From Chroococcopsis sp964623815 (GTDB lineage Bacteria > Cyanobacteriota > Cyanobacteriia > Cyanobacteriales > Microcystaceae), in NCBI GenBank assembly GCA_964623815.1, contig CAZUVR010000073.1, positions 1 through 18,879 on the forward strand: a stretch of DNA of 18,879 nucleotides. The letters are read 5' to 3'. Position numbers and translations under genes: made by a program. Below the pieces are notes generated by a model. The model saw nothing but the letters and a program-made list of their open reading frames with translations, made no database searches and was not told where the DNA came from. Position 1 is the stretch's first letter. Each line of letters begins with the position of its first letter. Shown piece by piece: positions 8,670-16,720 of this stretch.

Positions 8670-10118
8670 ATGAAGAATAAACGGAAATCGTTCCTTTTAA
8701 TCCTACTGTCGCTGGTGGCAGTTTTATGGTTACGCACCCCCGCGATCGCGCAGACTGCCAAGCACTACACCGATTTAACCTTCCCCCCCCTGGCAGAAGT
8801 TAAGTTACCCAAGTACGATCGCTATCAGTTAGCTAACGGGATGGTGGTGTACTTGGTGGAAGATCATAAGTTACCTCTGGTGAGCGGCACGGCGATGGTG
8901 AAAACCGGCTCGCGTCTGGAACCGGGCGCGAAGGCGGGTTTGGGAGATATTACCGGTACGGTATGGCGTAGTGGTGGCACGAAAAACCATAGCCCAAATG
9001 AACTGAACCGATTATTAGAGCAGAGGGCGGCCACTATAGAAACATCGATCGGTACTAATTCCGGTTCGGTTAGTTTTAACGTACTGACGGAGGATCTAGG
9101 GCAGGTTTTCCCCCTATTCGCGGAGGTAATCCAAAACCCTGCTTTCGATCCTGGGCAAGTGGCCCTAGCGCAAACTCAAGAGAGAGGTGCGATTACACGG
9201 CGTAACGATGATCCGAGTGATATTGCCAGTCGGGAATTTAGGAAGTTGATCTATGGAGCTTCCAGCCCTTATGCTCGAACGGTGGAGTTCTCCACTTTAA
9301 ATAATATCGCACGGGATAGCCTGATCGAGTTCCATCGAACCTATGTCAGGCCCGATCGCATTATTTTGGGTATCGTGGGTGACTTCGATGCCAAAGAGAT
9401 GAAAGCCTTGATCGAAAAGAACTTTGGCTCCTGGAAACCGGAATCGAACCCATCTAAAATAAAGGTGCCGAAAGCCGAACAGAAGTTTAAGGGTGGTTTA
9501 TTCGTCGTCGATCAGCCTCATTTAACTCAGAGTACAATCCTGATAGGTCAGTTGGGAGGACAATTAAACAGTCCAGATTACCCGGCGCTGAGCGTTTTAA
9601 ACGAAGTTCTCAGCGGCTTTGGGGGCAGATTGTTTAACGAGGTACGATCGCGTAAAGGGTTGGCCTATTCGGTATACGGGGTGTGGAACGCCAGCTACGA
9701 TTTCCCGGGTGTATTCATCGCCGGAGGTCAAACCCGCTCCGATACCAGCGTACCTTTTATTAAGGCGGTATTCGGGGAGATTGACAGAATTCGTACCGAA
9801 CCAATCACCACGAAAGAATTGGAAGATGCGAAGAATTCTATCCTTAATTCTTTCGTTTTCAAGTTTGAAAATCCCGGACAAACTCTATCGAGATTGATGA
9901 CTTATGAGTATTATGGGTATCCTAGCGATTTTATATTCCGCTATCAAAAAGCTATAAAAGCCGTGACAGTTGAAGATATTCAAGTGGCAGCTGATCGCTA
10001 TTTACAACCACAACAGATGGTGACTTTAGTAGTGGGGAATTCTCAAAATATAAATCCGTCCTTGAATACTTTAGGAATGCCCATAACTAATTTAGACGTA
10101 ACGATCGCCCAAAATTAA
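8670..10118 (+). CDS. M16 family non-catalytic partner, exported
   Basis: A 482-residue M16 homologue with a clear signal peptide (KNKRK, hydrophobic core 8-20, cleavage after TPAIA at 27). Where its neighbour has HFLEH, this protein reads GLGDITGTVWRSGGT (90-104), so all three local zinc/catalytic residues are replaced (D93, G96, T97 by alignment by eye) and it should be proteolytically inert. It keeps the features expected of the inactive subunit of paired bacterial M16 proteases: a glycine-rich loop LSGFGGRLF (314-322) and the Arg/Tyr element EVRSRKGLAYSVYG (R326, Y333), which in this family contacts the substrate C-terminus. It starts 11 bp after the catalytic gene, so the two form one transcription unit. 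The likely role is substrate binding and closure of the proteolytic chamber. Confidence 0.91.
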   Translation: MKNKRKSFLLILLSLVAVLWLRTPAIAQTAKHYTDLTFPPLAEVKLPKYDRYQLANGMVVYLVEDHKLPLVSGTAMVKTGSRLEPGAKAGLGDITGTVWRSGGTKNHSPNELNRLLEQRAATIETSIGTNSGSVSFNVLTEDLGQVFPLFAEVIQNPAFDPGQVALAQTQERGAITRRNDDPSDIASREFRKLIYGASSPYARTVEFSTLNNIARDSLIEFHRTYVRPDRIILGIVGDFDAKEMKALIEKNFGSWKPESNPSKIKVPKAEQKFKGGLFVVDQPHLTQSTILIGQLGGQLNSPDYPALSVLNEVLSGFGGRLFNEVRSRKGLAYSVYGVWNASYDFPGVFIAGGQTRSDTSVPFIKAVFGEIDRIRTEPITTKELEDAKNSILNSFVFKFENPGQTLSRLMTYEYYGYPSDFIFRYQKAIKAVTVEDIQVAADRYLQPQQMVTLVVGNSQNINPSLNTLGMPITNLDVTIAQN

Positions 10119-10127
10119 CAGTAGCAC

Positions 10128-10154
10128 CGCTAACCGCTCTGGCGGTATAGCGGG
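10128..10154. terminator. Stem-loop between convergent genes
   Basis: CCGCTAACCGC pairs with GCGGT-A-TAGCGG around a TCTG tetraloop: eleven base pairs with one bulged A. It lies between the stop of the M16 partner and the stop of the convergent dehydrogenase, where a bidirectional terminator is expected. No T-run follows on either strand, so intrinsic termination is plausible, not certain. Confidence 0.5.
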
Positions 10155-10170
10155 GTTAGATTAGACCTAA

Positions 10171-10944
10171 TTAACTATTTCGATGCACTAAGGTCGAACC
10201 CGATTGGTGTGTGGGCATCATTAAAATTTCATTGATGTTGACGTGGGGCGGGCGGGAGGCACAGAAGAGAACTACATCAGCCACATCGAGAGGGGTTAGG
10301 GGGGTAGTGCCCCGATAAACGTTTTTGGCGCGTTCGGTGTCGCCATGAAAACGCACGTTACTGAAATTCGTTTCTACTAAGCCGGGATCGATCGAGCTTA
10401 CGCGTACCTGTGTCCCGAGTAAATCTTGTTTCATTCCTTCAGAAAGTACCCTGACAGCGGCCTTCGTGGCACAATAGACGTTTCCGCCCGGATAAGTTTG
10501 ATGTCCGGCGAGGGAACCGATATTAATGATGTGGCCACACCCCCGACTCACCATTGCTGGTAACAGTGCCCGGGTCATATAGAGTAACCCTTTGACGTTG
10601 GTATCGATCATCTCTTCCCAATCTTCGATACTGCCTTGATGAAGCTTGTCTAAACCCCGGCTCAATCCCGCATTATTGATCAGGATTTCCACATTCTGCC
10701 ACTCGCCCGGTAGAGATTGGCAGGCGTTTTCTACGGCAGAGCGATCGCGCACATCCAAAGATAAGAGATGATATGGGGTGCCGTAGGTTTGACACAGTTC
10801 GGAGGCTAGGGCTTTTAGGGCTTCTAAGGTGCGGGCAACTAAAATCAATTTCGCACCAGCTGCGGCAAAGGCTTTAGCGCAGGATGCGCCGATTCCGCTA
10901 CTGGCACCAGTAATGAAGACGATTCGATCTTTGAGAGAATACAT
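10171..10944 (-). CDS. YdfG-like short-chain dehydrogenase/reductase
   Basis: A 257-residue classical SDR, cytosolic, NADP(H)-linked by family expectation. Rossmann motif TGASSGIG at 12-19, structural NNAG at 90-93, catalytic S144, Y157 and K161 (YCATK). Long stretches match what I recall of E. coli YdfG, which reduces or oxidises 3-hydroxy acids and malonic semialdehyde: IEDWEEMIDTNVKGLLYMTR, PGLVETNFSNVRFHGD and the HVNINEILMMPTHQS tail. The best functional guess is therefore an NADP-dependent 3-hydroxy acid or L-allo-threonine-type dehydrogenase. The exact substrate is not visible, and no pyrimidine-degradation genes lie nearby. It converges on the M16 unit and diverges from the NAD-salvage unit across 119 bp. 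Confidence 0.88.
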   Translation of the reverse strand: MYSLKDRIVFITGASSGIGASCAKAFAAAGAKLILVARTLEALKALASELCQTYGTPYHLLSLDVRDRSAVENACQSLPGEWQNVEILINNAGLSRGLDKLHQGSIEDWEEMIDTNVKGLLYMTRALLPAMVSRGCGHIINIGSLAGHQTYPGGNVYCATKAAVRVLSEGMKQDLLGTQVRVSSIDPGLVETNFSNVRFHGDTERAKNVYRGTTPLTPLDVADVVLFCASRPPHVNINEILMMPTHQSGSTLVHRNS

Positions 10945-11011
10945 GGAGTTTGAAGACTAAGCAGTGTTTATCTTTTACAACTCCGTAATCATAGCCGATC
11001 CCTTTGAGGTG

Positions 11012-11017
11012 TATAAT
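11012..11017 (+). promoter_or_regulatory. Candidate -10 box for the NAD-salvage unit
   Basis: TATAAT lies 46 bp upstream of the ATG at 11064, in the 119-bp gap between divergent genes. A start site just downstream would give a leader of about 40 bases containing the GGGAG ribosome-binding site at 11053-11057. The -35 region is poor (TCATAG at 17-bp spacing). If real, this box places the first in-frame codons after 11004 upstream of the transcript. Confidence 0.45.
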
Positions 11018-11063
11018 CAAAATAGTTCTCGGAGAGAGAATATTTACATCCAGGGAGTCTGTG

Positions 11064-12080
11064 ATGACAAAAAAATTTGAATTTGGAATCTACATCGGTA
11101 GATTTCAACCGTTACATAATGGTCACTATCGAACAATTAAACTAGCTCTTGAAAGTAGCCAGTACTTAATAGTCATACTAGGAAGCGATCGAACAGCCGC
11201 GAATATAAAAAACCCTTGGGGTTCCCGAGAACGGATAGAGATGATTCGCTCCTGCTTCGGCTCTCAAGAATTGGAAAGGATGTATTTCATTCCCGTTAGA
11301 GATTGGCTATACAGTGATAATCTTTGGCTGGCAACGATACAACAAAAAGTTTTAGAGATAACGGGCAACAATAAAAGCATAGGGCTTTTCGGTCATCGGA
11401 AAGACTCTTCCTCTTACTATTTAGAGATGTTTCCCCAATGGAGTTATCAAGAAACAGGATGTGAGCTAGAATTAAGCTCCACAAATATTCGCTCTAGCTA
11501 CTTTGAAGGTGGGGATGATTATCGTCGGTTCGTGCCGGGCGGAATAATGCGTTTTCTCGATAACTTCCGGGCTAGCGAGCGATACTCGGCTCTGCGCCAA
11601 GAATATGAATTTATTCAAGCATACCGTCAAGCATGGTCTAACGCTCCCTATCCCCCCGTGTTCGTAACAACAGATGCGATAGTCGTCCAATCTGGCCATG
11701 TGTTAGTAGTTCGACGCAAAGCGATGCCTGGACAAGGGCTTATCGCTTTACCGGGGGGTTTTGTCAGGCAGGGCGAAACTTTAATAGAGGGAATGTTGCG
11801 AGAGCTGAAAGAAGAAACCAGGCTGAAAGTTCCCTTACCAGTTTTACGCGGCTCGATCGTTGATAGTCACGTATTCGATAACCCCGATCGCTCTTTACGG
11901 GGACGAACGATTACTCATGCTTATTTTCTTCAGTTAAAAGCCGGAGAATTACCGGCGGTTAAGGGAGGTGATGACGCGGAGAAAGCATGGTGGATGACTC
12001 TAGCCGATCTGTATGCCCATGAAGAACAGTTTTACGAAGATCATTTTCAAATCATTCAACATTTTGTTAGCCGAGTTTAG
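11064..12080 (+). CDS. nadM: Bifunctional NMN adenylyltransferase / Nudix hydrolase
   Basis: A 338-residue two-domain enzyme of the Slr0787 type. The N-terminal nucleotidyltransferase domain has GRFQPLHNGH at 12-21 (HxGH motif) and the closing SSTNIR at 138-143; it joins NMN and ATP to give NAD. The C-terminal domain has the Nudix box from about 232 to 254: GGFVRQGE, seven residues, then RELKEETRL. This fits Gx5Ex7REUxEExGU except for R in place of the last G. By family it hydrolyses ADP-ribose-like compounds. ATG at 11064 has GGGAG six bases upstream and gives the expected MTKKFEFGIYIGRF start; an in-frame TTG at 11004 is unlikely. The next gene, 46 bp on, makes NMN, so the two form a nicotinamide-salvage unit. 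Confidence 0.93.
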   Translation: MTKKFEFGIYIGRFQPLHNGHYRTIKLALESSQYLIVILGSDRTAANIKNPWGSRERIEMIRSCFGSQELERMYFIPVRDWLYSDNLWLATIQQKVLEITGNNKSIGLFGHRKDSSSYYLEMFPQWSYQETGCELELSSTNIRSSYFEGGDDYRRFVPGGIMRFLDNFRASERYSALRQEYEFIQAYRQAWSNAPYPPVFVTTDAIVVQSGHVLVVRRKAMPGQGLIALPGGFVRQGETLIEGMLRELKEETRLKVPLPVLRGSIVDSHVFDNPDRSLRGRTITHAYFLQLKAGELPAVKGGDDAEKAWWMTLADLYAHEEQFYEDHFQIIQHFVSRV

Positions 12081-12126
12081 TAATAACTAACCCTCGTTTC
12101 ACGATCGTTTAGAGAAGTTTTAAGAG

Positions 12127-13497
12127 ATGATTGCCATGCGTTATAACTTAATTTTGGATGTAGATTCTTACAAAGCCAGCCATTGGTTACAATATCCGCC
12201 GAACACTACCGCCATGTATTCCTATCTGGAAAGCCGAGGTGGCAAATATCCCGTTACCGTCTTCTTTGGTTTGCAATATATCCTCAAGGAATACCTTACC
12301 CGCCGAGTCCAATCGTGGATGGTTGATGAAGCGGTTTCCTTTTTCGCATCTCACGGTGTTCCCTTTAATGAAGCAGGGTGGCGTTATATAGCCACAGAGC
12401 TTCAAGGCCGTTTACCAGTCCGGATTAAAGCTGTTCCTGAAGGAACTGTTGTACCAACGGGTAATGTACTGATGACGATCGAATCCACTGATGCGAATAC
12501 CTTCTGGCTGGTTTCTTGGCTGGAGACGATGTTATTGAGAGTCTGGTATCCTACGACGGTAGCAACTCAAAGCTGGCATCTCAAACGAATTATCTACCGA
12601 TTTTTAAAGCTAACCGCAGACGAGCCTGATGCGGAAATCGAGTTTAAACTGCACGATTTCGGCGCGAGGGGTGTATCTAGTTGCGAATCTTCCGGTATCG
12701 GTGGTATGGCCCATCTGGTTAATTTTAGCGGCTCGGATACGGTGCAGGGAGTAGTCTACGCTAATCATTACTATAATCACCCTATGGCCGCCTATTCCAT
12801 CCCCGCCGCTGAACACTCAACTATTACCGCATGGGGACGAGACGGGGAAGAATCGGCTTATCGAAACATATTGACTCATTTCGCCAAACCCGATTCTGCT
12901 GTTGCCATCGTATCTGATTCTTATGACCTCTGGAACGCAGTAGACTTTATCTGGGGCCAGCGTTTACGGCAATCGGTGATCGAATCGGGAGCCACAGTTA
13001 TCATTCGTCCTGATTCTGGCAATCCCGTCAAAGTTGTCGAGAAAATTCTCGGACGATTAGAACATTATTTCGGTAGTAGCATCAACAGTAAAGGTTATAA
13101 GGTTCTTAACCATGTGCGGGTTATTCAGGGTGATGGAGTGGATGAGGATAGTATTACTCAAATTCTGGAAAATCTTACTGCATCTGGTTATTCGGCTTCT
13201 AATATAGCATTCGGTATGGGAGGGGCTTTATTACAGAAAGTCAACCGTGATACACAACAATTTGCTATTAAATGCAGTGAGTTAACAGTGGACAATCAAG
13301 CGATCGGTGTTTATAAAAATCCGATCACCGATCCTAATAAAGTTAGTAAAAAAGGCAGATTGGCTCTGATTAAAACTGCAACCGGCTATAATACGGTTTC
13401 CAACTCTCCATTAGATGAAATGGTAACAGTTTTTGAAAATGGGACTATCTTACAAGAATTTTCTTTGCAGGAGATCCGACAATGTGCTACGAGATAG
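12127..13497 (+). CDS. nadV: Nicotinamide phosphoribosyltransferase (NAMPT)
   Basis: A 456-residue cytosolic enzyme that makes NMN from nicotinamide and PRPP, the entry step of direct nicotinamide salvage. Visible family landmarks: DVDSYKASHWLQYP at the N-terminus, HDFGARGVSSCESSGIGG (177-194, with the base-binding D178), AEHSTI with the catalytic His at 230, and the PRPP/phosphate-binding RPDSGNP from R294. HDFGARG differs from the HDFGYRG of animal NAMPT. The start may be ATG 12127 or ATG 12136: both have purine-rich sequence upstream (AGAGAAG at 12111-12117, AAGAG just before 12127). The pairing with the upstream NMN adenylyltransferase/Nudix gene matches the slr0787-slr0788 arrangement known in Synechocystis and makes the function confident. 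Confidence 0.94.
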   Translation: MIAMRYNLILDVDSYKASHWLQYPPNTTAMYSYLESRGGKYPVTVFFGLQYILKEYLTRRVQSWMVDEAVSFFASHGVPFNEAGWRYIATELQGRLPVRIKAVPEGTVVPTGNVLMTIESTDANTFWLVSWLETMLLRVWYPTTVATQSWHLKRIIYRFLKLTADEPDAEIEFKLHDFGARGVSSCESSGIGGMAHLVNFSGSDTVQGVVYANHYYNHPMAAYSIPAAEHSTITAWGRDGEESAYRNILTHFAKPDSAVAIVSDSYDLWNAVDFIWGQRLRQSVIESGATVIIRPDSGNPVKVVEKILGRLEHYFGSSINSKGYKVLNHVRVIQGDGVDEDSITQILENLTASGYSASNIAFGMGGALLQKVNRDTQQFAIKCSELTVDNQAIGVYKNPITDPNKVSKKGRLALIKTATGYNTVSNSPLDEMVTVFENGTILQEFSLQEIRQCATR

Positions 13498-13553
13498 CCA
13501 TGTATTCCCTTAAAACCCCGGCTGTAAAAGTATTTTTCCAGATCGATTAAAAG

Positions 13554-13593
13554 AGGGGAATAAATGCCGGATTAGTTCTAGTTATATTCCCCT
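13554..13593 (+). terminator. Possible terminator hairpin after the NAD-salvage unit
   Basis: AGGGGAATA (13554-13562) pairs perfectly with TATTCCCCT (13585-13593) across a 22-base loop, 57 bp after the stop of the NAMPT gene. There is only a short TTATTT downstream, and the loop is long, so this may equally be a leader or operator structure of the next gene. Confidence 0.35.
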
Positions 13594-13693
13594 TATTTCC
13601 GCAAAAATGCTGAGAGAAAAACTCCATATAATTGCCGAAGTCAAACCTCGGGGAAATAGATTAGGGTAGTAGTAGCAGAATCTATACATACCT

Positions 13694-14713
13694 GTGCTTA
13701 CCGTGAATCCTGAACCGATCGCCCAACCCCTGATCAAACTGCGTAACGTCATTACTGGTGATGTATTAATCCAGCATTACTTGAAAGGACGTAGACAATT
13801 TAGCCGTTTAGAATTGCAACAGATCACCCTGATCGGAGCAGATATAAGTGATATTTGTTTCAGTCGTTCCCTGTTAGATAATGCGGATTTAAGCGGCACC
13901 AATCTGAGTAATAGCGATTGTAACCGGGCCGAACTGAGTAACGCCCGTCTGATCAGCGCCAAGTTAATCAATGCCAATTTCAATAGTGCCAACCTGAGCA
14001 ATGCTCATCTAGCCTGGGCTAACTTACAAGATGCAACTTTTATCAGCGCAGATTTGAGCAATGCTAATCTAAAACAAGCCAAATTAATTAATACCGATTT
14101 TCGGGGCGCGAATTTACGGGGGGCTAACTTGGCGGGGGTGAATTTACAGGGCGCAGATTTATCGAGAGCGGATTTAACCGGCGCCGATTTAACGGGGGTG
14201 AATCTCAGTGGTGTTAACCTGTGTCGCGCGGATTTAAGCGAAGCTAATTTAAGTAAGGCGGATTTAACCAATGCCAATCTCTATAAGACTGATTTAAGTA
14301 GGAGTAATTTTCAAAGAAGCGTTTTAGATAATGCCTATCTAAAACGGGCTAATTTTCAAAGGGCTAATTTAAGGGGGGCCAGTCTCAACGGCGCGGTATT
14401 CAGAGATATAGACATGAGCTTGATTAGCCTATCGGAATTTAATTTACAAGGTGCTTTACTGGCCAATACGATCGATATGAATTCCGTCTGTCTCAGGGGA
14501 GCGAACTTAACGGGCGCAAATCTCAACGGTGCTAATTTAGGTTACGCCCTGATGCAACATACCTATGGTGTTGAGGTAAATTTTCAATGTGCCAACTTAA
14601 CCGATTCGTCGTTCTATAACGTGGATTTACGGGGAGCTTTCCTGAGGAATACCAGTTTAACCGATGTCAATATGAAAGAGACGATTATGCCGGATGGTAG
14701 TATACACCCTTAA
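13694..14713 (+). CDS. Pentapeptide-repeat protein
   Basis: A 339-residue protein built almost entirely of A(D/N)LxX pentapeptides, which fold as a right-handed four-sided beta-helix. A non-repeat N-terminal cap (about 1-40) precedes a long first block (about 41-256). The register slips at about 257-265 (LANTIDMNSVCL). A second block (about 266-330) is interrupted again at about 287-297 (MQHTYGVEVNF). The protein closes with the MPDGSIHP tail I recall from cyanobacterial members. No signal peptide or extra enzymatic domain is seen, so the role is unknown; members range from DNA-gyrase mimics to scaffolds. The start is a GTG at 13694 (another GTG at 13703); no ATG lies nearby in frame. The repeats make the antisense strand open over long stretches, which is an artefact. 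Confidence 0.88.
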   Translation: MLTVNPEPIAQPLIKLRNVITGDVLIQHYLKGRRQFSRLELQQITLIGADISDICFSRSLLDNADLSGTNLSNSDCNRAELSNARLISAKLINANFNSANLSNAHLAWANLQDATFISADLSNANLKQAKLINTDFRGANLRGANLAGVNLQGADLSRADLTGADLTGVNLSGVNLCRADLSEANLSKADLTNANLYKTDLSRSNFQRSVLDNAYLKRANFQRANLRGASLNGAVFRDIDMSLISLSEFNLQGALLANTIDMNSVCLRGANLTGANLNGANLGYALMQHTYGVEVNFQCANLTDSSFYNVDLRGAFLRNTSLTDVNMKETIMPDGSIHP

Positions 14714-14744
14714 TTGGTAAATCGGTGATAAACTGCAGGGGTAG

Positions 14745-16595
14745 ATGAACTCGCTATATCTAGTGGTGTGTATGTTTGGCTGGAAAAGTTATAAAAAGTC
14801 TTTACTCCTACTGAGTAGTTTATTTCTCGTGGCTCTAGCCGGAGTCTTTTTCGTATCTACCCGTTACAACAGCCGGGTATCCGCCAGCGATTATTTCCCG
14901 CAGGCTTTTGCGGAAGTGTCCCCGGAATGTGAGATCGTGACGTTGCAGGAAGTTCGCTCGTTCAAAAATAATTCTGATATATTCTGTCAGATTCCCCCGT
15001 CTAATAAAGTTATTCCCGCCCTGGCCTGGCAGAGACAAGATATAACCCTAGATAGCTGGGGTGACAACCAAGGGGCAATTCAACTCGCACCCTGGCCCGA
15101 ATTACACCCTAACGCCAAAACCGCTAAAGTACCCATTCTCATGTATCACGACATCCTGCCCGAAAAGCAGGTTTTCTTCGATGTTACTCCGGAAGAATTG
15201 GAGGCACATTTTCAACTGATGAAAGAGCAAGGAGTCACACCCATCAGTTTAGATTGGCTGATTTCTCATCTCCGCACCGGGATACCCTTACCGGAAAAAC
15301 CTGTTTTATTAACTTTCGATGATGGTTATGGTGGTCATTATCAGTACGTCTATCCGTTGCTGAAAAAATACGAGTATCCAGCGGTATTCTCTATATATAT
15401 TAAAAAGATGGAGATGACTGGAGGGCGATCGAGCGTCACCTGGGAGCAATTAAAAGAGATGGCAACCGATCCCCTGGTGACGATCGTATCCCACAGTGTT
15501 ACCCATCCCCGGGATCTGCGGCAATTAAACGATGAGGATTTAAGAAAAGAAATATTCGACTCGAAACAAATTTTAGAAAAAGAGTTAGGGATTAAAGTCC
15601 CCTATTTTACCTATCCAGAGGGGAAAGCGGACGATCGAGTTAAACAGGTGGTAACGGAGGCGGGTTATCGAGCCGCCTTATCGATGAATGACCTAGATGA
15701 ACACTTCGCCGGCGAATCTCCTGATTTGTTAACCATCGGGCGTTTTGGTCAATCCCGTACCGCCGAGATCATCCCGCAGGCTTTTGGCGGGCAACCCCTA
15801 CCCCGTGAAGATGGCGGCTTTAATTTCTCCACACCCGTCCATAAATATGAGGTGAAGTTTCCCGATAATACTTTAATCCTAATCGCTGGAGGTGCCCCGA
15901 AAACCATCCACGCCGATAGTAGATACCAGGTTCCGGAAATCATCGCCGGTACGGGTGCCATCGGTGCCGTAGATGGCGGCTTTTTCTCTTTAAAGTATTT
16001 GGATTCTAACGTGATGATCGGCCCGGTTTTAAGTCACAATGGGGAATTTGTGCCGGGCTACAAGGGAGAGATAGGTAAATTAACTAATCGCCCTCTAGTT
16101 CTGATCAGCGATAGATGGGTTAAATACGTACCTTTCGACCCCGAAAAACACAATACCTTAGAAGGGATTAAGGCTGAGGCAAAAGATGGAGAAACCATAA
16201 CGGATGCTTTCGTCGGGGCTGCTTGGCTCGTCAGAGATGGTGCCCCCCAATCGGCAGACACATTTAATAATCTCTATACCTTCGATGTGGCGAGACACCG
16301 GGCTTTTTGGGGCATTAACCGGGCGGGGCAGCCGGTGGTAGGGGTTTCTCGTGATCCTATAGATTCAGTGGCCTTGGGCGAGTTGCTCTATCAGGCTGGT
16401 TTCCGCGATGCGGTGATGTTAGATTCCGGTGCCAGTACTTCCCTCGCTTATCAGGGTGAGTCTTTAGTGGCTTATACCCCCCGCCCAGTGCCTCATGTCG
16501 TCGCCCTATTCCCTCCTATACCGCCGACGGTACTTCAAGTTAGTCATGTGGGTATCCCCTGTGTTATCTATGAGGATTCTTGTGGAGCTAGCTGA
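14745..16595 (+). CDS. Polysaccharide deacetylase fused to a phosphodiester-glycosidase (NAGPA-like) domain, exported
   Basis: A 616-residue envelope protein. Residues about 17-37 are a signal anchor or signal peptide after WKSYKKS. Residues about 128-335 are a NodB/CE4 deacetylase: VPILMYHD, TFDDGY (metal/catalytic D192-D193), HSVTHP (metal ligands H250, H254) and FTYPEG (288-293), all intact, so it should remove N-acetyl groups from a surface glycan. Residues about 367-592 match the phosphodiester glycosidase family (NAGPA, formerly DUF2233): GAVDGGFF (407-414), VGAAWLVRDG (490-499), and DSGASTSLAYQGE (560-572) followed by RPVPHVVALF. That family cleaves sugar-phosphodiester links. The start is ATG 14745 with AGGGG only three bases upstream, or ATG 14772, nine codons on. 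It starts 31 bp after the pentapeptide gene, so co-transcription is possible. The glycan is unknown. Confidence 0.88.
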   Translation: MNSLYLVVCMFGWKSYKKSLLLLSSLFLVALAGVFFVSTRYNSRVSASDYFPQAFAEVSPECEIVTLQEVRSFKNNSDIFCQIPPSNKVIPALAWQRQDITLDSWGDNQGAIQLAPWPELHPNAKTAKVPILMYHDILPEKQVFFDVTPEELEAHFQLMKEQGVTPISLDWLISHLRTGIPLPEKPVLLTFDDGYGGHYQYVYPLLKKYEYPAVFSIYIKKMEMTGGRSSVTWEQLKEMATDPLVTIVSHSVTHPRDLRQLNDEDLRKEIFDSKQILEKELGIKVPYFTYPEGKADDRVKQVVTEAGYRAALSMNDLDEHFAGESPDLLTIGRFGQSRTAEIIPQAFGGQPLPREDGGFNFSTPVHKYEVKFPDNTLILIAGGAPKTIHADSRYQVPEIIAGTGAIGAVDGGFFSLKYLDSNVMIGPVLSHNGEFVPGYKGEIGKLTNRPLVLISDRWVKYVPFDPEKHNTLEGIKAEAKDGETITDAFVGAAWLVRDGAPQSADTFNNLYTFDVARHRAFWGINRAGQPVVGVSRDPIDSVALGELLYQAGFRDAVMLDSGASTSLAYQGESLVAYTPRPVPHVVALFPPIPPTVLQVSHVGIPCVIYEDSCGAS

Positions 16596-16610
16596 AAACA
16601 TAAAATATTT

Positions 16611-16720
16611 GGTAGTGTTTTCTACGTAGTGAAATCAAGTGGTTTTTGATAGAATCAACTCATTATAATGATGGATAAAATCAAGAATTGCACCTTCATG
16701 ATTACTTAAAAAACACTACC
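16611..16720. mobile_element. MITE-like 110-bp imperfect palindrome
   Basis: GGTAGTGTTTT at the left end is repeated perfectly inverted at the right end (AAAACACTACC). Allowing two mismatches the terminal repeat extends to 18 bp. The midpoint falls exactly in a perfect 12-bp palindrome, TCATTATAATGA (16660-16671), and the inner arms pair partly with one-base offsets, so the whole element can fold as one long hairpin. It encodes no protein, is AT-rich, and its right end overlaps the last two bases of the final sense codon and the stop codon of the acetyltransferase gene. No convincing target-site duplication is seen, and no second copy lies in this window. It could also act as a terminator between the convergent genes. 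Confidence 0.65.

Noticed and set aside
8325..8670. Two minus-strand open frames of about 100 codons inside the M16 peptidase gene
   Set aside because: They overlap each other and a clearly coding sense gene and carry no recognisable motif.
11004..11063. TTG-initiated 20-residue extension of the NMN adenylyltransferase
   Set aside because: The ATG at 11064 has GGGAG six bases upstream and begins the conserved domain; the extension would span the TATAAT box.
13777..14277. Two open frames on the minus strand inside the pentapeptide gene, rich in Leu-Ala-Lys-Ser
   Set aside because: They are the reverse reading of the repeated A(D/N)LxX codons; the periodic composition comes from the sense-strand repeats.
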